64,000 bases of DNA from an uncultured Bacillota bacterium (GCA_949293555.1 CASFDV010000003.1:195614-259613), one strand, 5' to 3'; positions 51,365 through 61,106 are shown, counted from the stretch's first letter. Program-made: numbers and translations. The notes: generated from the sequence alone by a model not told the origin.

Positions 51365-52912
51365 CTAGCCTTCCCTGACGATCTTCTCCGCGAGGTAGGT
51401 GTAGCGGAGCGTCCCGCGGAAGCGTTCCTCCTTCGCCCGGGCGAGGAGGGCGACCCTCTCCCCGGGCCGGAAGTCCTTGATCCCGAGCCGGAAGCTGAAA
51501 AGGCGCGCGCCTTCAAGGGGCATGGAGAGGTACTTCCCCTCCTTCACGAAGGAAAGGGAGTCGGCGGGAACCCCCTCGATCCTGAGGAGCGGGTTCCTCC
51601 AGCCTTCCCCGAAGGGGGCGAGGCTCCTTATGAGGCGGGCGTTCTCCCCGTTCGCCTCCCGGAGCGACATGGGGAGGGAAGGCTCCGCGGGGGGCTTCTC
51701 CCCCAGGGAGCGCTTGCCGGCCTCGAAGAGGAACTCCTTCCGGAACTCCTCGAGGTCCTCCGGGCGGATCGAGCATCCCGCGGCCCCCTTGTGGCCCCCG
51801 AAGGCGAGGGGCTTCCTCCTCATGTTCCGGAGGAAGGAGACCGCGTCCATCCCCTGGCCTGTCCTAAGGCTTCCGACGAGGAGGGCGCCCCTTCTGGCGA
51901 AGATGGCGACGGGGACGCCCCGTTCCTCGAGGAGGCGCGAGGCGATGAGGCCCGAGAGCCCGTCCTTCACGGGGAGGAGGTGCACTTCCCCGATGCCCTG
52001 GGAAGGCGGGATCGAAAGCGCCGCCTCCTGGGCCAGGCGCTTCCGTTCCTCGTTCGTCTCCTTGAGGAAGATGGCGATCCGCTCTTCGTCCTTCCGGTCC
52101 GCGAAGTAGGTCAGGAGGCGGTTGATCCTCCCCTCCTCGTCGAGGCGCCCCACCGCGTTGATCTTGCCGTTTGCCTCGATCGCGACGTCCTCCTCGCTCC
52201 GCCCTTCCTTCTCCATGAGGCGGAGGATCTCAGGGGGCTCCCCTCTCTCGAGGCGGCGGAGCATCCTCCGCACGACCTGGCGGTTCGGCCCCCGGAGGGG
52301 CATGAGGTCGGAAAGGACGCTCAAGGCGGCGAGGGACTCGAGGTAGGGATCCTCCCTCTTAAGGAGGTTCGCGGCGAATAAATATGAATAGAAGCCCGCG
52401 CTCACCTGGGGCTCCACGTAGCTGTCGAGGACGGGATGGAGGATCCCCTCGCATTCCGGAAGGGCCTCCGGAGGCGTGTGGTGGTCGAGGACGAGGACCT
52501 TGAGCCCGAGGGAGCGGGCTTCCCGGATCGCCTCGCGCTGGCTCACCCCGTTATCGACGAGGAAGAGGAGGGAGTAGCCCGCCCGGGCGATCTTCCTGGC
52601 GTTCTCCACGGTCAGCCCGTAGCCGTCCCTGTAGCGGGTCGGAAGATACCCGCGCGACTCGATCCCGTGCTCCCGGAGGGCGCGGAGGAGGATCGAGGCG
52701 CCCATCGCCCCGTCCACGTCGTAGTCCCCGTAGACGAGGGCCTTCCCCTTCTTGTCCCGGACTTCCTCGAGGAGGGCTCGCGCCCTAAGGAAAGAGGCCC
52801 CGTCCCCCATCTCCAGGGGAAGAGGCCTTTCCCAAGGGTCCTCGAGAAGGGCGGGCAGCTCTTCCTCCTTGACATGGAGGAAGGCGAGAAGCCGTTCCCG
52901 GAAGCCCTCCAT
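51365..52912 (-). CDS. recJ: Single-stranded-DNA exonuclease RecJ, short form
   Basis: 515 aa. DHH motifs: YGDYDVDGAMG, LVDNGVSQ, VLDHHTPP; DHHA1 motif GGHKGAAGCS. Shorter than the ~780-aa Bacillus RecJ; it lacks the extra C-terminal domain and ends after the OB-like part. Starts within the secDF stop (ATGA). The apt gene often found between recJ and relA is absent. Confidence 0.9.
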   Translation of the reverse strand: MEGFRERLLAFLHVKEEELPALLEDPWERPLPLEMGDGASFLRARALLEEVRDKKGKALVYGDYDVDGAMGASILLRALREHGIESRGYLPTRYRDGYGLTVENARKIARAGYSLLFLVDNGVSQREAIREARSLGLKVLVLDHHTPPEALPECEGILHPVLDSYVEPQVSAGFYSYLFAANLLKREDPYLESLAALSVLSDLMPLRGPNRQVVRRMLRRLERGEPPEILRLMEKEGRSEEDVAIEANGKINAVGRLDEEGRINRLLTYFADRKDEERIAIFLKETNEERKRLAQEAALSIPPSQGIGEVHLLPVKDGLSGLIASRLLEERGVPVAIFARRGALLVGSLRTGQGMDAVSFLRNMRRKPLAFGGHKGAAGCSIRPEDLEEFRKEFLFEAGKRSLGEKPPAEPSLPMSLREANGENARLIRSLAPFGEGWRNPLLRIEGVPADSLSFVKEGKYLSMPLEGARLFSFRLGIKDFRPGERVALLARAKEERFRGTLRYTYLAEKIVREG

Positions 52913-55635
52913 CAGTCGTTGATCCCGATGAAGACGGATTCCTCGGGCTCGCCCCCGCGCTTCTTGGCAAGGACGTCGTTCCCGCGGGGCTCCCCGCTTT
53001 CCCTGTCCTTGCGGAACTCCACCTTGATCTTGGAGAAGAGGCGCGCGAGGAGCGTGGAGCAAGGCTCGAGGAGGAGGAGCGGGAGGGCGATCGAGAGGAG
53101 CGTCCCCGCGAGCGTCATGAGGAAGCCCATCTCCCAGGCGACTGGCCCGAGCCCGAACTCGAAGAGGAGGACGCCGAGCGACGTCCCGAGGAAGAGGAGC
53201 GCGTCGAAGGCGCTTTCCTGGACGCCCTTCCGGAGCGCCTCCTCGCGGAAGGCGAGCGAGCGCTTGTCCTTCTCGCGGGAATCCTGCTCGATCTCGCGCG
53301 CCCTGTGGAGCGGCATGAGGAGGAGGAGATAGGCGAGGAAGGCGGTCCCGAGCATCGCGATCGAGGCGGTCGGGCTCACGGGGATGCGGCAGAGGGCGAG
53401 GATCCCGGCCGGGACGAAGGACATCCCGGCGAGGAGGAAGGAGGCGGAAAGCCCCTTCGCGGGCCGGTAGCGAAGCACGAGGTAGAGGGCCATCGCGAGG
53501 AGCCCGATCCCAAGCCCGAGGGAGGCCGTCCCGAAGGAGGGGAGCCCCGGGGTCACCCGGACGTCCTGGGCGAGGGCGGTCAGGTCGCTTCCCACGGCGC
53601 TGTCGGCGGCGGCGGTCGCCGCGTCCTGGAGGCTCGCGAACTCCTGGCCCTCGACGGCGAACTTGTATTCCTTGGCGGCGAAGTACTCGGGAAGGTCGAT
53701 CGTGAAGTAGTAGACCTCGAAGTAGCTCTCCTCCTCCGTGAGGTAGGAGGCGCTTTCCTCGAGGACGATGTCCCACTCGCTCCCGTCGAAGGGGACGCCG
53801 TCCAGCTCGATGAGCGGGAGGTATTTCGTCCGCACGTCGTCGACGGTCGCCATGGCGAGGGTCGCGGTGTTCCCCGCGGGGACGCGGTACTCGAGCGCGA
53901 GGACCGTCTTGTCCTCGTAGAGCGACCCGAAGGAATAAGGCTCACCGTCGAGGGCGCTGAAGGCGCTGAGCCCGGCGATCGAGGCGAGGAAGAGGGCGCC
54001 GTAGACGATCGCGCCGGGAAGGGCGCCCTTGCGGAAGTTGGCCTTGGCGAAGGGGCCCTCGCGCCCTTCCTTAAGCACCAAGGCGCCGGTCTCGTCCCGC
54101 TCCGGGAGCTTCTGGGGGTCGGCCCCCCAGGTGGAGAGGACCTTCGTCGAGGCGCTCTCGTCCCCCGAGAGGATGTTCCCGAGGAGGCGGACGAAGAGGA
54201 GGTTCCCCGCGCCGGAGAAGAAGGAGCCGAGGACGAGGGCGAGCCCGAGCTGCCCGAAGGCGCCCGGGATGAGGGAATAGACGCAGACCCCGAGGAGGAT
54301 CCCGCCGATCGAGCCGTCCATGACGGGCCAGAAGGTCTTCTTCATGGCCTCCTGGTGGGATTTCTTCGCGGAGCGCCCGAGGTAGAGCGACTCCTTGACC
54401 TTGGAAAGGTACCAGATGGTGCCGTAGAAGGAGAGGAGGAGGGCGAGGATGAGCCCGACGAGCGTCCCGATCCCGAACTGGGCGCCGAAGTAGGAAAGGA
54501 GGAGGAGCGTCCCCATGAGCGTGATCGTCCCGTTGGCGAGGATCATGAGGGAGCCGAGGCGGTAGAAGGCGGCGCTCACGACGATGCCGACGAGAAGCGC
54601 GCAGAGGGAGGCGATCATCGTCGCCCCCATCGCGGGGGCGAGATGCCACTCCCCGGCGGAGACGAGGGGCTCGACGGTCGGCTCGACGATCGTCGAGTAG
54701 GCGAAGGTGACGTCGTAGCCGGCGCCGATCTCGGCGTAGGAGCTCGCGTTCAGGAGCGACTCGTAGTAGAGGGCGGCCTTGTAGGCGGCCCCGGCCTTGC
54801 TCTCGTCGAACTGGCCCGACTCGATCGCGGTGCTGTTGGGGATGATCTGGAGGCGGGTGTAGTCGAGATCGTCGTCATCGTCGTCCCACCACGCCTGCTC
54901 GGCGGGCTCGCCGAAGATGAGGCGCATGGACATGTTCGCGTCCCATTCCTCATTATCGGAGTCGGCGGCGACGGCGAAGCTGTCCCCTTCCTGGTAGTTG
55001 CTCCAGAAGGCGAGGTAGGTGGTCTGCCCTTCCGTCCCGGCGGAGCTATCGGGCGCGGTCGTGTTCTCCTGGCAGTAGTCGATGAGCTGGGCGAGCTCCC
55101 CGTCCTCCCCGGGCTGGTTGACCCCGATCGTGACGACGGGGATGCCGTTCAGGTAGCGGATGTCGGCCTCCTGGCCGTCGAACATGAGGTTGTTCCGGTA
55201 GGAGTCGAAGGAGGGGGCGTTGGCGAGGATCTCCTCGTCCGTGGTGCCCGCCATGAGGGAGAAGTTCCCGCCGGAGAAGGGGAGGTAGCGCTGCAGATAG
55301 CCGTACTCCGTCTCGTCGGCGCTCTGGCTGCGGATCGTCACCTTGACGGTGCTGTAGCCTTCCTTCTCGACGGTCCCCTCGATCCCCCAGTGGGAGAGGC
55401 GGGACTCCATCTCCTCGGCGACGAGGTCGACGGCCTGGTAGCCGTCCTCCTCGACGTAGTTCTCCGGATAGACCCCGTTGAGGGTCGTCCCTTCCTCGCT
55501 CACCCGGAAGTAAAGGGCTCGTCCCGTCCCGTAGGTCACGTCCGTGTCGAGGCTCGTGATGGTCGAGGCGATCGTGGCCGCTCCCCCGAAGAGGACCGCG
55601 GCGCTCAAGAGTATGTAGGCTAGCTTCCGACGCAT
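52912..55635 (-). CDS. secDF: Protein translocase SecDF, fused
   Basis: 907 aa, one chain with SecD and SecF halves, each with six membrane helices. The first periplasmic domain lies between helix 1 (residues 4-24) and ~330, unusually Asp-rich (WWDDDDDDLDY). SecDF uses proton flow to pull exported proteins, relevant to the many lipoproteins here. ATG 55635 has GGGAG 6 nt upstream. Confidence 0.92.
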   Translation of the reverse strand: MRRKLAYILLSAAVLFGGAATIASTITSLDTDVTYGTGRALYFRVSEEGTTLNGVYPENYVEEDGYQAVDLVAEEMESRLSHWGIEGTVEKEGYSTVKVTIRSQSADETEYGYLQRYLPFSGGNFSLMAGTTDEEILANAPSFDSYRNNLMFDGQEADIRYLNGIPVVTIGVNQPGEDGELAQLIDYCQENTTAPDSSAGTEGQTTYLAFWSNYQEGDSFAVAADSDNEEWDANMSMRLIFGEPAEQAWWDDDDDDLDYTRLQIIPNSTAIESGQFDESKAGAAYKAALYYESLLNASSYAEIGAGYDVTFAYSTIVEPTVEPLVSAGEWHLAPAMGATMIASLCALLVGIVVSAAFYRLGSLMILANGTITLMGTLLLLSYFGAQFGIGTLVGLILALLLSFYGTIWYLSKVKESLYLGRSAKKSHQEAMKKTFWPVMDGSIGGILLGVCVYSLIPGAFGQLGLALVLGSFFSGAGNLLFVRLLGNILSGDESASTKVLSTWGADPQKLPERDETGALVLKEGREGPFAKANFRKGALPGAIVYGALFLASIAGLSAFSALDGEPYSFGSLYEDKTVLALEYRVPAGNTATLAMATVDDVRTKYLPLIELDGVPFDGSEWDIVLEESASYLTEEESYFEVYYFTIDLPEYFAAKEYKFAVEGQEFASLQDAATAAADSAVGSDLTALAQDVRVTPGLPSFGTASLGLGIGLLAMALYLVLRYRPAKGLSASFLLAGMSFVPAGILALCRIPVSPTASIAMLGTAFLAYLLLLMPLHRAREIEQDSREKDKRSLAFREEALRKGVQESAFDALLFLGTSLGVLLFEFGLGPVAWEMGFLMTLAGTLLSIALPLLLLEPCSTLLARLFSKIKVEFRKDRESGEPRGNDVLAKKRGGEPEESVFIGIND

Positions 55636-55818
55636 TGTTCGCTCCCATGTCCACGCGAGAAAAGGCGCTCGCATGCAGGGCGTATCTTAGCGCGCAGGCA
55701 CGTAGGAGGGAAGAAGAGAACGCGCGTGCTTTCTGTAGTTTTCCGAATAACCGGAAAAGCGTGGGGTTTCTGAAGGGTTCTTTCGACAACCGGCGGAATC
55801 CCAGCCGCCTTTAGCGCG

Positions 55819-56403
55819 TTACTTCAGGTGGAAGGTCAGCTCCCAACCTTCCTGGTTCATGAAAAATGTGCCGCTCCTCCGATCGGACGCTGTCCCATAG
55901 ATAGCCACCGGATCGAAATGAAGAGGATTTGCCTCGCTATTCCCTTCGAAAGCCCAGGAGAGGATGCCGAACTTGTTTGGCAGGATATACATATCTACCT
56001 TCTCAAGGCCTTCCCCGCGGTCGATCTTCAGCTCGACGAGGTCGATGCAGTTCGCTGCGTCATAGATGGGATTCGCGACAGGCGCGTGGTTCCCCATCGC
56101 GTTCTTGAGAAACGTCAGGGTCTCGGAAAGGACGTTTCCTTGCTCGTCCGTGTACCAATAGGTGACCTCCTCGTAGGGGATGTCCTCCTTCTCCACTCGG
56201 GAGGCGCGGATGGTCCCCTTCCAGTCGAGCGCTGCGGTGCCGACGGAATCTGAATAGCTGAACGTTACTTTATTCGTCCCCAAAGGAATGTAGTAGTTGG
56301 CGCCGAGCTGATTGAAAAGCAGGTATAGATCACATGAGGTCAGGGAAACCGACCCGGCCAAAAGGAGACCAAAGGCAAGGATGGAGCGCTCTATCTTTCT
56401 CAT
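55819..56403 (-). CDS. Hypothetical lipoprotein
   Basis: 194 aa. Signal peptide ending LTSCDLY (lipobox Cys near residue 24). Mature part is mixed alpha/beta, ending in a beta-hairpin-like stretch. Family unknown. Starts within the stop of the upstream lipoprotein gene (ATGA), so they form an operon. Lower GC and relaxed codon use compared with secDF and ruvB on either side. Confidence 0.7.
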   Translation of the reverse strand: MRKIERSILAFGLLLAGSVSLTSCDLYLLFNQLGANYYIPLGTNKVTFSYSDSVGTAALDWKGTIRASRVEKEDIPYEEVTYWYTDEQGNVLSETLTFLKNAMGNHAPVANPIYDAANCIDLVELKIDRGEGLEKVDMYILPNKFGILSWAFEGNSEANPLHFDPVAIYGTASDRRSGTFFMNQEGWELTFHLK

Positions 56404-57410
56404 AACGTTCCTTGCAGGTGCAGTTCGACCTCAGAAGGATTGACCCAGATACGGAGCTCGTTAATCACGAATCGCCCCTTGTTGGAGTCGCCGACAGCAA
56501 GAGAGGAAACATCAATTCGTAGCCCATAATGTCCAAGCGCGAAAGGAATCGTGCATGGCTTCGTCCTATCTTGCGGAATCCGATCGAGCTTCGAGGTGTA
56601 GTCCTTCACGACAACGAACGACATATTCGTCCCGCTTCTCCAACTGAATTTGAGTTCGTAGTTGTTACCATCGATATATTCCTTTTCCCAGGATCGCCAG
56701 AAGGAAACATCGAGCTCTGCGCGAGCAAGACGCACAGGGGAACGGAATTCGATCCAAGCGCTTCCGAAGTTCTCGCGGCGCGGCGAGAGGACGATGCATT
56801 CGTCCTCGTAGTTCTGGACGCGAAGGCGCCTGGTCTCGATCTCGGATGCGCCTGCAGAAGTCCCTACCGATACGTAATCGGGCGTTTCAACTCCGGGATA
56901 GCCGGTGCCGAAGGGCATGTCTTCCGCGGAAATGGTGATCTTGTCGAAGATAGAGACATCGCCATCTGGCAGTAGAACCCAGACGTCGTCGAGCAAATCT
57001 TGCCCCAGCCAATCCATGTCGTAATAGCAAGGCTCGGCGAGCATCCAGTTCTCGTTCACGCGGAACATTAGCTTCTGCTTCGTGTCATGCATCGTCCGGA
57101 CGGTCCATTTCTCGTAGCCCGTCACGGTGATGTAGTGATTGCCATAGAAACGCGAGGAGGGGCTGCAGTTGATGACGAAGGGATACCCGGCGTCGATCAC
57201 GGACTTGAAGAATGCCTCCCTGTCGGGATATACGAAATATTCGATCTCCGTGAAGCCTAGTTGGCAGACCCTGGAATATCCTCTCAAAGTCGATAGTAAG
57301 TTCGGGTCGCAGGCGCTCAGGAAAGACAGTGCCGCAAAGAAGGCCGCGACGAGCGTTAGGTTCCTCCGCAAAGGGATGGCTCGGCGCCGCGCCCTGCCCC
57401 TTTTCTCCAT
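56400..57410 (-). CDS. Lipoprotein with weak C39-like His motif and C-terminal beta domain
   Basis: 336 aa. Basic n-region, hydrophobic h-region and FLSACDP lipobox (Cys near residue 34). Residues ~65-130 include GYPFVIN...NHYITVTGYEKW...YYDMDW, which recalls the His/Asp half of C39-like cysteine peptidases, but no upstream Gln/Cys motif is seen, so it is probably inactive or another fold. Residues 180-330 look like a beta-sandwich. Function unknown. Relaxed codon use. Confidence 0.65.
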   Translation of the reverse strand: MEKRGRARRRAIPLRRNLTLVAAFFAALSFLSACDPNLLSTLRGYSRVCQLGFTEIEYFVYPDREAFFKSVIDAGYPFVINCSPSSRFYGNHYITVTGYEKWTVRTMHDTKQKLMFRVNENWMLAEPCYYDMDWLGQDLLDDVWVLLPDGDVSIFDKITISAEDMPFGTGYPGVETPDYVSVGTSAGASEIETRRLRVQNYEDECIVLSPRRENFGSAWIEFRSPVRLARAELDVSFWRSWEKEYIDGNNYELKFSWRSGTNMSFVVVKDYTSKLDRIPQDRTKPCTIPFALGHYGLRIDVSSLAVGDSNKGRFVINELRIWVNPSEVELHLQGTL

Positions 57411-57415
57411 GCCTT

Positions 57416-57424
57416 AGGCTAGCA
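57416..57424 (-). promoter_or_regulatory. Extended -10 of the lipoprotein operon (leaderless type)
   Basis: TGcTAGCCT on the minus strand ends 5 nt before ATG 57410. Confidence 0.35.
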
Positions 57425-57451
57425 TTTCGGGGTAGGAAAGGCAAAACCTCC

Positions 57452-58456
57452 TCAGAAGAGGGGCTTCTGGAAGGATTTCCGGAGGTGGCGGTACGCCTTC
57501 TCGGTCGCGACCCTTCCCCTGGGCGTGCGGTCGATGAGGCCGATCATGATGAGGTAGGGCTCGTAGACGTCCTCGAGGTTCGTGATCTCTTCCCCGATCG
57601 CGGAGGCGATGGACTCGAGGCCCACCGGCCCTCCGCGGTAGCGCTCGATGACGGCCTCGAGGTAGCGGAGGTCGACGTCGTCGAGCCCGAGCTCGTCGAT
57701 GTGGAGGGCGGAGAGGGCCATCCTCGAGATCTCCTCGTCGATCGTCTCGTGGCCGAAGAAGGAGGCGAAGTCCCGCACCCTCTTGTAGAGGCGGTTGGCG
57801 ATCCTCGGGGTGCCGCGGCTCCTTTGGGCGAGGATCCGGACGCTTCCCTCGTCGATGGGGGTCCCGATGACCCTCGAGGTGCGGCGGATGATGTCCTCGA
57901 TCTCCTCCTCACTATAAAAGTTCAGCTTCGCGGAAATGCCGAAGCGGTCGCGGAGAGGGGCGGCGAGGTCGCCCGCCCTCGTGGTGGCGCCCACGAGGGT
58001 GAAGGGCGGGAGAGGCAGCGTCAAGGTCCTCGTCGAGCCCTCGCGGTTCATCACGATCTGGAGGCGGAAGTCCTCCATCGCCCCGTAGAGCACCTCCTCG
58101 ACGGCCCTTGAGAGGCGGTGGATCTCGTCGATGAAGAGGATGTCCCCTTCCTCGAGCTCCGAGAGCACGGCGGCGAGGTCCCCCGTCTTCTCGACGGAAG
58201 GCCCCGAGAGGGTCCTGACCTGTCCCCCCATCTCCGCGGCGATCACGTAGGCGAGCGTCGTCTTCCCGAGGCCCGGGGGGCCGTAGAGGAGCACGTGGTC
58301 GAGGGGCTCCTCGCGCTTCCTGGCCGCCCCGATGAAGATGCGGAGGTTCTTCTTGAGCTCGGTCTGGCCGATGTACTCGGAAAGGGTGCGGGGCCGGAGG
58401 GTCTCGTCTACCCCGAGGTCTTCCTTGTCCTTCTTCGCGTCGAGGAGGCGGCTCAT
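57452..58456 (-). CDS. ruvB: Holliday junction helicase RuvB
   Basis: 334 aa. Walker [13 protein letters not shown], Walker [10 protein letters not shown], sensor 1 GATTRAG, and a C-terminal winged helix (ETIDEEI... [16 protein letters not shown]). Branch migration motor. Overlaps the ruvA stop by 4 nt. Confidence 0.96.
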   Translation of the reverse strand: MSRLLDAKKDKEDLGVDETLRPRTLSEYIGQTELKKNLRIFIGAARKREEPLDHVLLYGPPGLGKTTLAYVIAAEMGGQVRTLSGPSVEKTGDLAAVLSELEEGDILFIDEIHRLSRAVEEVLYGAMEDFRLQIVMNREGSTRTLTLPLPPFTLVGATTRAGDLAAPLRDRFGISAKLNFYSEEEIEDIIRRTSRVIGTPIDEGSVRILAQRSRGTPRIANRLYKRVRDFASFFGHETIDEEISRMALSALHIDELGLDDVDLRYLEAVIERYRGGPVGLESIASAIGEEITNLEDVYEPYLIMIGLIDRTPRGRVATEKAYRHLRKSFQKPLF

Positions 58457-59034
58457 TGCACGGTTCCTTTCCTAAGGTGGCGGAGGGCGAGGCGGAGGAT
58501 CTCCTCGTTGGGGAGGTTCGGGGCGTCGATCTTGGCGAGGGCCTCGTCCACCTGCCTCGCCTTGAAGCCAAGTCCGCGGAGCGCCTCCCGCACCTCCTCG
58601 AAGCGCGCCGGGTCGTTCTTCGCCTTCTTCCTCCCGGCCTCGCTGGCGAGGTGGCCCTTGAGGTCGAGGATGATCTGGCTCGCGGCCTTCGGGCCGATCC
58701 CCGGGAGCTTCCGGAGATAGGCGGTGTTCCCGGCCTCGATCGCGCGGTAGAGCCCGTCCGGGGTCGACTCGCGGAGCGCCCCGAGGGCGGTCCTCGGCCC
58801 GATCCCCTTCACCGAGCATAGGAGAAGGAAGGCCTCCTTCTCCGCCTTCGTCGCGAAGCCGCATAGGTAATGCTCGCTCTCGCCGAAGACCTCGTGGCAG
58901 TACACGGTCCTTCTCTCGCCCATGAGGAAATCGGAACCGCGCGGGACGGAAAGCTCGAAGGCGACGTCCCCCGCCTGGAGGGCGATCTGCTCTTCCTTCG
59001 CCTCGAGGATGGTGCCGGTCAGGGAATAGAACAT
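58453..59034 (-). CDS. ruvA: Holliday junction DNA helicase subunit RuvA
   Basis: 193 aa. N-terminal OB fold, two helix-hairpin-helix motifs ([20 protein letters not shown]) that bind the junction, and domain III ([17 protein letters not shown]) that contacts RuvB. ATG 59034 lies 9 nt after a TATAAT box. Confidence 0.95.
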   Translation of the reverse strand: MFYSLTGTILEAKEEQIALQAGDVAFELSVPRGSDFLMGERRTVYCHEVFGESEHYLCGFATKAEKEAFLLLCSVKGIGPRTALGALRESTPDGLYRAIEAGNTAYLRKLPGIGPKAASQIILDLKGHLASEAGRKKAKNDPARFEEVREALRGLGFKARQVDEALAKIDAPNLPNEEILRLALRHLRKGTVQ

Positions 59035-59043
59035 CTCTTCTGG

Positions 59044-59049
59044 ATTATA
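59044..59049 (-). promoter_or_regulatory. -10 TATAAT of ruvAB (leaderless type)
   Basis: TATAAT on the minus strand, 9 nt before ATG 59034. Confidence 0.55.
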
Positions 59050-59074
59050 CCTTCCGTAGGAATGGCGGGGCGGG

Positions 59075-60343
59075 CTAGCTCACGTAGTCGAAGCGGAACG
59101 AGAGGAGCCTTACCTCGTCCCCGTCCTGGATGCCCATCTCGCGGAGCGTCTTCTCCACCCCGATCTTCTCGAGGTAGCGGAAAAGCGAGGCGAGCCCCTG
59201 GTCGGTAGTGAGGTTCCATTCCTTGGCCTTCTCCTCGGGGCCCTTACCGGAAATCCGGAAGATGCCGGGGGATTCGCGGGCGATTTCGAAGAGAGGCTCC
59301 TCCTTTTCCAGGGAAAACACCATCCGGGCCTCGCTCTCCTCGCCCTTGAGGGGGAAGCGGGGCGCGTCCTTGAGGAGGCGGACCGCCTCCTCGAGGATCT
59401 CCTCGTAGCCCGTCCTCTCGAAGCTCGAGAGGGGGAAGGCCTTCTTCCCGATGGCCTTCTCAAAGGAAGAGAGCCGTTCCTTGGCCCCTTCCGTGTCCAT
59501 CTTGCTCGCGACGACGACCTCGGGCCTTTCCTCGAGCCTCGCCCCGTAGCCGGCGAGCTCCTTGCGGATGCTCTCGTAGGCTTCCAGGGGATCGCGCTCC
59601 CCGTCCATCGCGACGAGGTGGACGATGAGGCGGCAGCGCTCGATGTGCCGGAGGAAGCTGATCCCGAGGCCCTTCCCCTCGCTCGCTCCTTCGATGAGGC
59701 CGGGCATGTCGGCGATCACGTAGCGATGGTAGTCCTCCCCGACGAACGTCCCGAGGTTCGGGCTGATCGTCGTGAAGGGGTAGTCCCCCGTCATGGCCCG
59801 CGCGTTGGTGACGAGGTTCAGGAAGCTGGTCTTCCCCGCGTTCGGGAAGCCCACGAGGGCGATGTCCGCGGCAAGCTTCAGCTCGAGGCGGAGCCTCATC
59901 CTCTCCCCTTCCCGCCCGTTCTGGGCGATGCGGGGGATCCTTCTCCTGGAGCTCTTGAAGGAGGCGTTCCCTCTTCCGCCCCTGCCCCCCTCGGCGATGA
60001 GGGCCTTCGCCCCGGGCTCGTCGAGGTCGGCGATGAGGCGCATGTCCTCCTCGCGGTAGACGGAAGTCCCGACGGGGACCTTGACGATGACGTCCTCCCC
60101 GTCCTTCCCGTGCATGAGGGCCTTCCTGCCCTTGCCCCCGTCCGGGGCGATGAAGACGCGCGAGTGCTTGAAGGCGAAGAGGCTGTTCACGTCCTCGGCG
60201 GCGACGAAATAGATGGATCCCCCTCGTCCTCCGTTCCCGCCGTCGGGGCCCCCGAACTCGGTGTTCTTGTCGTGGAGGAAGCTGATGGCCCCGTCGCCCC
60301 CCTTCCCCGCCCGGACCTCGACGGTCGCGCGGTCGATCAGCAC
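59075..60343 (-). CDS. obgE: GTPase Obg
   Basis: 422 aa. Gly-rich N-terminal Obg fold (GGPDGGNGGRGG), GTPase with G1 GFPNAGKT and G3 DMPGLIEGA; G4 is SKMD in place of NKxD. C-terminal OCT domain follows. Obg acts in 50S assembly and stress. Start GTG 60343 has GGGAGAG 9 nt upstream and overlaps the GT2 stop by 7 nt. Confidence 0.94.
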   Translation of the reverse strand: MLIDRATVEVRAGKGGDGAISFLHDKNTEFGGPDGGNGGRGGSIYFVAAEDVNSLFAFKHSRVFIAPDGGKGRKALMHGKDGEDVIVKVPVGTSVYREEDMRLIADLDEPGAKALIAEGGRGGRGNASFKSSRRRIPRIAQNGREGERMRLRLELKLAADIALVGFPNAGKTSFLNLVTNARAMTGDYPFTTISPNLGTFVGEDYHRYVIADMPGLIEGASEGKGLGISFLRHIERCRLIVHLVAMDGERDPLEAYESIRKELAGYGARLEERPEVVVASKMDTEGAKERLSSFEKAIGKKAFPLSSFERTGYEEILEEAVRLLKDAPRFPLKGEESEARMVFSLEKEEPLFEIARESPGIFRISGKGPEEKAKEWNLTTDQGLASLFRYLEKIGVEKTLREMGIQDGDEVRLLSFRFDYVS

Positions 60344-61092
60344 GAAAGGCTCTCCCTCTCCTCCTCCGTGAGGAGGTAGGAGTCCTTGTGCTTCCTGATC
60401 TCCAGGAGCTCCTTCAGGAAGTTCCAGGAGGAGCGGAACGCCCCCTTGACGGTGCTGTCCGGGTCGTCGGTCCAACGGACGGGAAGCTCGAGGACGGGGA
60501 TGCCGTTCCTCTGGAGCATGTACAGGTACTCGCTGTCGAAGGCGAAGCCGTCGATCCTCTGGCGCGAGGCGAGGAGGAGGGCGACGTCCCGCCGGATGAG
60601 CTTGTAGCCGCACTGCATGTCCTCGATGCCCTTGATCCCGAGGAGCGAGCGGATGAGAAGGCGCGAGCCCTTCCCCATGAGCCTCCGGAGGAAGCCCTGG
60701 GGCACGGGGAGCTCCGCCCCTTCCTTGTAGCGGGATGCGATGATCACCGGATATTCGTCGATATAGGGACGGAACTTCGTGAAGCTCTCGAGGTCGGTCG
60801 CCATGTCGCAGTCCATGAAGAGGACGTAGTCGCCCTCCGCCGCCTGGATGAGCCTCCTCACGTTATGGCCCTTCCCCTTCTTGCTTTCGTAAGGAAGGAG
60901 ATGGAAATGGTCGGGGAGCATGCGCATGCCCCCTTCCATCGCCCGGCGGTTGACCTCGTCCGACCCGTCCATGCATATGAGCACCTCGTAGTCGACCCCG
61001 CACCCCTCGAAGTAGCGCCACAAGGGTCCCTTGAGGTTCTTGAGGGTCTTCTCCGCCTGGTCTTTCGTAGGAATGAGAACGCTGAGGAACAT
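60337..61092 (-). CDS. Family 2 glycosyltransferase
   Basis: 251 aa. GT-A fold: LSVLIPTKDQ at the start, DYVLFMDCDMATD (DxD-like, near residue 93) and EDMQCGYKLIRRDVA in the acceptor region. It resembles dolichyl/polyprenyl-phosphate sugar transferases; no membrane helix is present. Acceptor unknown. -10 TATAAT lies 8 nt before ATG; co-transcribed with obg. Confidence 0.87.
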   Translation of the reverse strand: MFLSVLIPTKDQAEKTLKNLKGPLWRYFEGCGVDYEVLICMDGSDEVNRRAMEGGMRMLPDHFHLLPYESKKGKGHNVRRLIQAAEGDYVLFMDCDMATDLESFTKFRPYIDEYPVIIASRYKEGAELPVPQGFLRRLMGKGSRLLIRSLLGIKGIEDMQCGYKLIRRDVALLLASRQRIDGFAFDSEYLYMLQRNGIPVLELPVRWTDDPDSTVKGAFRSSWNFLKELLEIRKHKDSYLLTEEERESLSC

Positions 61093-61100
61093 ACGGGGAA

Positions 61101-61106
61101 ATTATA
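61101..61106 (-). promoter_or_regulatory. -10 TATAAT of GT2-obg (leaderless type)
   Basis: TATAAT on the minus strand, 8 nt before ATG 61092, shortly after the amylase terminator. Confidence 0.6.

Noticed and set aside
53305..55623. Very long plus-strand frame opposite secDF
   Set aside because: It is the antisense shadow of a GC-rich gene with strong codon bias; Gly/Glu/Arg-rich with no domain. Similar long shadows over parC, recO-glyS and dnaG-rpoD were rejected for the same reason.
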